Position numbers and translations under genes: made by a program. From positions 91,304 to 103,674 of the forward strand of contig NW_001865081.1 of the NCBI RefSeq assembly GCF_000002865.3: a stretch of 12,371 bases of DNA. The letters run 5' to 3'. The notes beneath the pieces were generated by a model. The model saw nothing but the letters and a program-made list of their open reading frames with translations. It ran no database searches and was not told the origin of the DNA. This DNA is from Monosiga brevicollis MX1 (taxonomy: Eukaryota; Opisthokonta; Choanoflagellata; Craspedida; Salpingoecidae). Below, piece after piece: positions 8,201-12,371 of this stretch (the first letter of the stretch is position 1; each line of letters begins with the position of its first letter).

Positions 8201-11200
8201 GAAAACAACTTGGCGCGCGCTGAAGCTGCCACCCTGGTTGAGCATGAAAGACACCTCGTTGACAGACCGGGCAGCCACCAAGAGATCCAGCCGTCCATCG
8301 CTGTTCAAATCAAGCACCTGGACACTGGAAATGCCGAGCAAGTCGTTGGCCACGGTCACGGGCGTGAAAGAGCCACCCAGGTTTTGCACAAACACGACCA
8401 GGGCGTTGCTGAGGCTCGAAGCAGCTAAAATGTCCATGCGGCCATCCATGTTCATGTCCGCAATGTGCACCGAGATGACTTGAATGTAGATATCGGGAAA
8501 GCTCAACTCGCGACGCGTGTAATTGCCAACAGCGTCGCGCTCAAAGAGAATCAACTCCTCGCCACCGGCGACAACATCGGGATAGCCGTCGCCGTTGACA
8601 TCGCCCACAGCTACAGCGTGTGCGCCTTGAACCGAGCCGATGGCTCGAGCTGTTGTGCTGCGGGTTTCCACCGAGCATTGGCGCAAGCAGGGTTGATACG
8701 GCAGGCAGCAGGTAAAGTCGACGACGGCCACAAGGTTGTAGTCGTGGATGGCGATGACAATGTCGTTGTCACGATCATTGTCAAAGTCAGCGACAACCAC
8801 CTGGCGCATGCCGGGAAAGTTGTAAGAGAGCAATGAGCCGGTCGTGAGGGACGTGTTGCCCTGATTGTTGTTGAGCAAATAGATCCTTCCAGTCGTGGTG
8901 CTGGGAAGAACAAACTCGGGGTAGCCATCGCGGTCCAGGTCTCCGCTGGCCGGGTACATGATGCCACTCGCTTGAGTCAAACGATAAAAGGTACCCCGCG
9001 ACAACATGATGGCGCCCGTGCCGTTGTTGGCAAAGAGCATGTCACTGACGACGCCGTCCTGATCAAAATCGACAATGAGAATGGAGTGAACGCCCGTCGT
9101 CAGGCCAGAGTTGAAGGAATCCTGCTGGCCCGCGGCGGGGGAACATCCAATGGCGCAGCTAGGTGCGGCCTTTGGGGTTTCGGGCTCCATGGTGGACATG
9201 ATAATGGTGCTGACCGCATCCACGTCGACAAACTGAGAGATGGCCTCGAAGCTATCAAAGAGGGCTTGGCTGTTGGCCGGTCCCTCTGCACGCAGACGCA
9301 ATACAATGTCTTGGCCTTCCAAATCGCTGCCCTCTAGAGTCCGCAGGCTAATGGTGACGGCGGTGAAGTCGGCATTGCTCTCGAGGTCTTCTTCGGTAAT
9401 GGCCACCGAGGCCAGGACCGTTTCGGAGGGAAAAGAGAGCAGCTCAGCAAAGGCGGCCGTGGGGAAAGGGCGGTCCAGACGCTTGCCGATGGCAAAGGAA
9501 ATGTTGTAGATGCCCCCCGCTTCAATGGCAACACCCTGAAGACGTTGGCGTAGCTCCCCAGAAGGCCGCACAAAACTGACCTAGACGCATTGCACAACAA
9601 ACCAGCAGAGGAAGGGTCAGAAGGCTGGCCAAGGACGCCGGACCCTTGAAGCAGGCGGACAGGCAGCAAATGCAACCCGGTCGCCAGCAGCGGGCGCCGA
9701 CGCAGCGTAAGGAGAAGCGGGCGGGGGCTGAGGTGAGGGGTGACATAACGAGGGCTGCGCACCTGTAGGCCAGTGGCAGGAAGGGTCATATAGGTGGCAT
9801 TGTTGAGGGTGGGATTAAAGACGCCAGCTGGACCAGTGGACTCCCAGACACGAAGTGTGTTACGAAATGGTTCTTCAGGATCCTCAACAATGGGGCGTTC
9901 AAAGCTGGGATTGAAGATACGCAGCGCCACGGGCTCGGGGGTGGTGTAAATGATGGTGTTGTAAAAGAGTTGAACGTTGTCAAAGATAATCTGAGAACGT
10001 GTCGAGCCAACGTTGGCCAACATGATCTAGAGTTCAACCAAGAAAGGACCGATGAAAAACAGGAAGAGAATTTGTTCGACCATGAGCAGGCGCTTGGCAT
10101 TGGCAGGACGGGACGTTGTGGTTCAGCGTCAAGCAAATAGGGCGCCAATCCATACCTCGTATGTGAGACCGGCAAGGGCGGGATCATTCACGGTGCTAAA
10201 TTCGAGGGTGACATTGGTAATTTTCCCTTTGGTCAAGGTTGGCTGGAATGAATCGCGCGTAAAGTCGAAGCGGGACAGCACGGTGCCATTGCTCAGGCGA
10301 ACGACAACGGCGCCTACAAAGGGGGCGAAGAGCGACATGATGAGGGTCAGTCCAAGCTCAGACGCGGGCGCAGGGAACCACACGCTGACAGCTCACCTTG
10401 TCCAAATGGAAAGTCGAGGCGGTTGCCGATGGACACGACCAGTTTGTAGTCGGTATCTTCCAGGAGCGGTACAGGTTGGATCTATTGGCCCGAATGACAC
10501 AAGGAGTGGATGAGTTGACATCTGGGAAGCGAGTCAGCCCGGCCCAAGCCTTGGTGGGCAAAAAAAGCAAAACCACAAAAACCAAGGGAGGATGTGCCAG
10601 GGGTGGTGGCCACAAATCAAGGGGCCGTACCTGATAGACGGCCGATTGTTTGCGAGCATACACGACCTGCCGTCCGCTAAAGGGTGCGGGGAGGGGGTCG
10701 ACCTGTGCCAAATAACAGGCGTTTCGAATTGTTCGAGGATGATGACGACCAACGTTTTCAGGTGAGCTTGTATAATATGGAGCGGAGCCCGAAATCGTAG
10801 ATGGGCGGTCCACCGCAGGCCTGCGGTGAAAACGACTGTGTGGCTGCACGCACCGTGGCAAAGGAGTCGAGCGAGGGACGAAAGACGCCTGCTTCTTGGC
10901 CAATGACGATCCAAGAGCCGATATCAGGGGAGTAATCGGGAACCACGCTGAGCTGAAAGTCTTCAAAGTCGCCGTTGTCCAGGTTGAGGCGAGTGTATTC
11001 CCCGGGTTCCAAGGCCAAAACCCTGTTCGGCCGTGATGTGGTGCGTGTATGAGCATGTTACATGGTTTGTGATGCGTGCCATGTTGATGTTGCCACGTTG
11101 TCTCCTGCCTCTGGGTGTGTGTTTGACAAGCGCGCGCCAACATGGGCGGCCGGTCCCCTCGGCAGCAGGGCAGGGTTGCTTACCCCATCAAGCTGGCCAG

Positions 11201-11260
11201 AGCCAGGCAGCAGGCAAGAGCGTGGGGCGCCCGCCTCGCGAAAGGGCGGGGGCCAAGCAT
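2389..11260 (-). CDS. Giant secreted protein: 6 CBM-like domains, 3 FG-GAP/VCBS propellers, Thr stalks (11 exons)
   Basis: Proposed exons, 5' to 3' on the - strand: 11260-11184, 11022-10854, 10702-10631, 10481-10397, 10313-10156, 10026-9763, 9580-3746, 3643-3341, 3256-2919, 2801-2557, 2468-2389 (stop TGA 2391-2389). They sum to 7626 bases, or 2541 residues. All ten introns are GT-AG, phases agree at every junction, and each join restores a motif seen in sister domains; for example DFDGDGDV|DVV and FAT|VDPLPAP. The ATG at 11260 has A at -3 and opens a signal peptide; the frame upstream offers no better start. Domain order: signal peptide 1-29; NPSFE domains D1 (42-210) and D2 (226-401); propeller A (417-775); D3 (796-967); Thr stalk; D4 (1092-1268); D5 (1324-1500); D6 (1532-1705); Thr stalk; propeller B (1770-2122); Thr stalk; propeller C (2171-2541). 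There is no transmembrane helix or GPI-like tail, so it is probably secreted. Glycan binding and adhesion are inferred from the families. The splice sites are read by eye and not confirmed by transcripts. Confidence 0.85.
3896..4039 (-). repeat. Poly-Thr stalk between propellers B and C
   Basis: After STTSGPSTSSPP comes an uninterrupted Thr run of 28 residues ending in EECPP. On the + strand it is a GTN/TGT/GGT array at about 3905-3988. It is the purest Thr run in the window. Confidence 0.88.
4040..5098 (-). other. FG-GAP/VCBS propeller B, six loops plus one degenerate blade
   Basis: Clear loops: DVDGDGIADI, DFNGDGRLDV, DVENDGDMDF, DIDGDGDVDI, DIDGDCDMDV and DLGSDGAMDI. The expected first loop is lost: SASVIMTGLVTVADSAVYFM occupies that place. 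The result still fits seven blades. The start has CEPATC and the end is VHFNSCGG, as in the Cys-bounded propellers A and C. In loop 5 the Gly-x position carries Cys. Confidence 0.85.
5099..5292 (-). repeat. Near-pure poly-Thr stalk before propeller B
   Basis: STSTSTTT is followed by two long uninterrupted Thr runs, broken only by AEP and by IIA. On the + strand this reads as GGT/AGT/TGT triplets (about 5106-5275). Triplet composition differs between sub-blocks (AGT-rich 5168-5220, GGT-rich 5219-5250), so local slippage is likely. Confidence 0.88.
5293..5812 (-). other. NPSFE domain D6
   Basis: The start is HSFEEPDFDVVDGSLF, in place of NPSFE. The rest keeps the family pattern: LGWVVSGLAGTFAP, EGDQVLYLRRGGVAAQ, EFAAGWRRDFVRVV, INYDNFDLDVF. 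The DNA here (5400-5700) is especially GC-rich, with many GCC and CGC codons compared with neighbouring domains. Confidence 0.78.
5813..5907 (-). repeat. Short Thr/Glu/Pro stalk between D5 and D6
   Basis: About 30 residues: TTPEPTTTEEPTTTMEVTT. It is short and acidic compared with the other linkers. Confidence 0.75.
5908..6436 (-). other. NPSFE domain D5
   Basis: Motifs: NPSFEIDDLAGLS, GQGNVAGTFRP, QRQVLFIKPGARVSQ, FSFALGWRATRATSFP, AAIDNVKLSLLLP. It is a very regular copy and close to D3 and D4, which suggests recent tandem duplication of this part of the gene. Confidence 0.8.
6437..6602 (-). repeat. Thr-rich stalk between D4 and D5
   Basis: About 55 residues of Thr with Glu, Pro and Ala (TTPALETTTQAPTTT, MESTTTAPTTP). 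It separates two sister domains and is less pure than the other stalks. Confidence 0.8.
6603..7132 (-). other. NPSFE domain D4
   Basis: Motifs: NPSFELNDLAAS, DSWQLSGEAGTFLPP, SGRQVLFMKPGGKACQ, FRFVIGWRRDKPFFFP, LVVDAFSGIYVRER. In the closing motif DN is replaced by DA. There is a free-looking Cys pair (KACQ and DICVA) that other copies lack and that could form an internal disulfide. Confidence 0.8.
7133..7503 (-). repeat. Thr-rich stalk between D3 and D4
   Basis: Long Thr runs alternate with TAEP, TTEP, APTTVMP (twice) and FEPTTIVP, and give way to an acidic end (TTEDMISTAEDRN). It is the longest linker of the protein, over 100 residues, and is probably O-glycosylated. The DNA is a (ACN)n array with many interruptions. 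Confidence 0.85.
7504..8020 (-). other. NPSFE domain D3
   Basis: Motifs in order: NPSFEDDNLAG, SGWQIEGNAGTFRP, GNQVLYLRSGATVRQ, FTIAWRQDREIPFP, AALDNFMLDF. It follows propeller A after a short Thr/Pro linker. It resembles D4 and D5 more than D1 and D2, including the DNLAG stretch and the AGTF block. Confidence 0.8.
8081..9157 (-). other. FG-GAP/VCBS propeller A, seven loops
   Basis: Seven Asp-rich loops can be counted: DFDQDGVVSD, DLDRDGYPEF, DFDNDRDNDI, DVNGDGYPDV, DMNMDGRMDI, DLNSDGRLDL and DLDNDGDIDL. Seven is the blade number of integrin-alpha-type propellers, and the D-x-D-x-D-G-x-x-D loop is a known Ca site. The block is bounded by CAIGC upstream and FPSCCS at its end. An insert rich in Cys (CCLPYQPCLRQC) lies between loops 3 and 4. 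Loop 3 lacks the usual Gly. Confidence 0.85.
9205..9912 (-). other. NPSFE domain D2
   Basis: Order of motifs: NPSFERP, RVWESTGPAGVFNP, LPATGLQ|VSFVRPSGELRQ (split by intron 6, 9762-9581), YNISFAIGKRLDRPFP, and ALFDSFEAI at the end. It lies directly after D1 without a Thr stalk. The conserved Asn of the terminal D-N pair is Ser here. Confidence 0.72.
9957..10976 (-). other. NPSFE domain D1, split over five exons
   Basis: The domain starts NGDFEDFQ, has W in GSWIV and the block GQEAGVFRPS, then GRQVVYARKQSAVYQ, SIGNRLDFPFG, and closes with FDNVQLFYN. The pattern of an Asn-x-x-Phe-Glu start and a Asp-Asn near the last strand is typical of CBM/galactose-binding-like beta sandwiches (CBM4/9, DUF642 style). 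Introns 2-5 (10853-10703, 10630-10482, 10396-10314, 10155-10027) cut it. This is the most divergent copy. Confidence 0.7.
11184..11260 (-). other. Exon 1: signal peptide
   Basis: This is a 77-base exon. The protein starts with a short basic region (RPFARR), followed by the hydrophobic core ALACCLALASLM. After splicing it continues GVLA|LEPGEY, where A-x-A-like residues suggest cleavage near residue 29. The donor is GTAAGC and the split Gly codon (GG|G) is completed by the exon starting at 11022. The whole leader sits on its own exon. Confidence 0.75.
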
Positions 11261-11940
11261 GATTTCGGCACGCCGGGGTCGGCAAGGGCGGCTCGATGGA
11301 GAGATGATAGCGGGTTGGGGACCTGGTGAATCGCGCGCACGGGTGCCGCAATGGATCCGACACGCACGGCGCCAGGCAAGGGGTGGGGTGGGGGCAGGGG
11401 TGAGGAAATGAGATCCAGGCCCAAAACGCGGTCGAGGATTGTGTAAAGGCTGAGGAGGCTGTACACGTTTTGAGCCCACGGTCTTGTGTGACTGGTTTGA
11501 GTGGAAGGCAAAACGGCGGATGTGGGTGGAAGGAGGATATGAGGTGTGTGTTGATGGCGTCGAGTGGTGGCGGCTGTGGTGGTGCTTTTGCTGCCCGAGG
11601 CCAAAACGTCAGCAGCACAGGGGGACCCACCCGTCCAAGGCGAAGAAAGAAATAGAAGCGATGACGTGTGGGCGAGGGCGAGCACGATCTTCCTCCTTTC
11701 TTGCTCGTTGACGGCGTCGGACCGGGCCGTTACCCGCACTGCACCTACCTTTGTCGCCTCGTGGGGAATGATGAACGGCGAGATTCGCCTCTTGAGCGTT
11801 TCTTAAACAATGGTCAGTGATTGGTGTTTAACGGACAGACAAGCAACGCGAAAGCGAGTGAGAGTGTGTGAGAGAGGAGGGGCGGGAGAGACAAGGGGGA
11901 AGGGGGTTGAGGAACGGGGCGCATACAGGCACGATGGCGG
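11261..11940. other. 5' flank of the large gene, nothing definite
   Basis: This should hold the 5' UTR and core promoter of the - strand gene. I see no TATA box at a convincing place and no conserved coding segment. Several overlapping ORFs exist on both strands, but they are Pro/Arg/Ser-rich and typical of GC-rich non-coding DNA. An upstream non-coding exon cannot be excluded. Confidence 0.4.
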
Positions 11941-11961
11941 CGAGCAGATTGAGGGTCGTAC

Positions 11962-12046
11962 CCAATGGGTTCTCAACGCCCCAATAATCAAGCCAATTGC
12001 GTGCATGCATCCAACCCTTTTGCAGGAGCCAATTGCCTGCATGCAC
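11962..12046. promoter_or_regulatory. CCAAT cluster with 20-bp direct repeat
   Basis: The pentamer CCAAT occurs at 11962, 11981, 11993 and 12029, all on the + strand. The last two lie inside a direct repeat: agccaattgcgtgcatgcat (11991-12010) and agccaattgcctgcatgcac (12027-12046), which agree at 18 of 20 bases and start 36 bases apart. Each copy also contains the palindrome TGCATGCA or its one-base variant context. The cluster is about 700-790 bases upstream of the large gene's ATG, so it could belong to its promoter or to a gene beyond the right edge. Confidence 0.4.
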
Positions 12047-12094
12047 GTACTCCTCGATTCTCTCTCTCCACTCTCTCTTCTCGCGCGCTCTTTC

Positions 12095-12096
<2 letters not shown>

Positions 12097-12155
<59 letters not shown>

Positions 12156-12221
12156 TCTCTCTGTCTCTCTCTCTCTGTCTCTCTCTCCCTCTCTCTCTGT
12201 CTCTCTCTCTCTCTGTCTCTC

Positions 12222-12280
<59 letters not shown>

Positions 12281-12371
12281 GTGTCTCTGTCTCTCTGTCT
12301 CTCTCTGTCTCTCTGTCTCTCTTTCTCTCTCTCTCTCTCTGTCTCTCTCTCTCTCTCTGTCTCTCTGTCTC
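12097..12371. repeat. (CT)n microsatellite running off the right edge
   Basis: A pure CT run extends from 12097 to about 12150. It continues as CT with scattered CCC and G interruptions (ctctgtctct type) to the last base. The preceding 12060-12096 is already pyrimidine-rich. On the - strand it reads as GA repeats. Confidence 0.97.

Noticed and set aside
3644-9571. Single-exon gene ending in a hydrophobic tail near 3644
   Set aside because: The apparent C-terminus after QNGLP is intron 7 read through; splicing at 3745/3644 restores the FG-GAP loop and adds the rest of a seven-bladed propeller.
10358-11143. 261-codon - strand ORF as a separate gene
   Set aside because: It reads through two introns. 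Only its parts at 10702-10631 belong to the family (GRQVVYARK); the rest is intron or out of frame.
11188-11739. 183-codon and overlapping 190-codon - strand ORFs upstream of the large gene
   Set aside because: They are low-complexity Pro/Ser/Arg-rich, overlap in different frames and do not join to the domain-coding exons; only the short leader beginning at 11260 gives a signal peptide and a matching phase.

Overview
The window looks like nuclear DNA of a unicellular eukaryote. It has GC-rich coding sequence, short GT-AG introns (83-182 bp), one AATAAA signal, long simple-sequence tracts and very large Thr-rich multidomain extracellular proteins. A Tyr-rich receptor tail together with secreted FG-GAP/VCBS proteins and introns of this size suggests a choanoflagellate, perhaps Monosiga-like. 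That assignment is inference from style; no marker gene is present.

Left part (1-1763, + strand): the 3' end of a gene that runs off the left edge. It encodes a mucin-like Thr tract with eight 'ARP' spacers, a compact SEA-like extracellular module, one transmembrane helix and a 236-residue cytoplasmic tail. The tail has 14 tyrosines, two YxxM sites and a class II SH3 ligand. A poly(A) signal lies at 2009-2014.

Middle (1764-2388): a convergent intergenic region shared by the two 3' ends.

Main part (11260-2389, - strand): I reconstruct one complete gene of 11 exons and 10 introns, coding for about 2541 residues. Every junction is GT-AG, keeps the reading frame and restores a domain motif. The product starts with a signal peptide on its own small exon. 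Two CBM-like beta-sandwich ('NPSFE') domains follow, then an FG-GAP/VCBS propeller, four more NPSFE domains separated by Thr-rich stalks, a second propeller, a pure Thr stalk, and a third propeller that ends the protein. Two propellers show seven Ca-binding loops each; the middle one shows six plus a degenerate first blade. There is no membrane anchor, so the protein is probably secreted or matrix-bound.

Right part (11261-12371): no gene that I can support. It should hold the 5' flank of the large gene. It contains four CCAAT pentamers, a 20-bp direct repeat and a (CT)n microsatellite that runs off the right edge.

Both genes encode surface or extracellular proteins with Thr-rich stalks. One looks like a phosphotyrosine-signalling receptor and the other like a large glycan-binding or adhesive matrix protein. 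A functional link between them is speculation.
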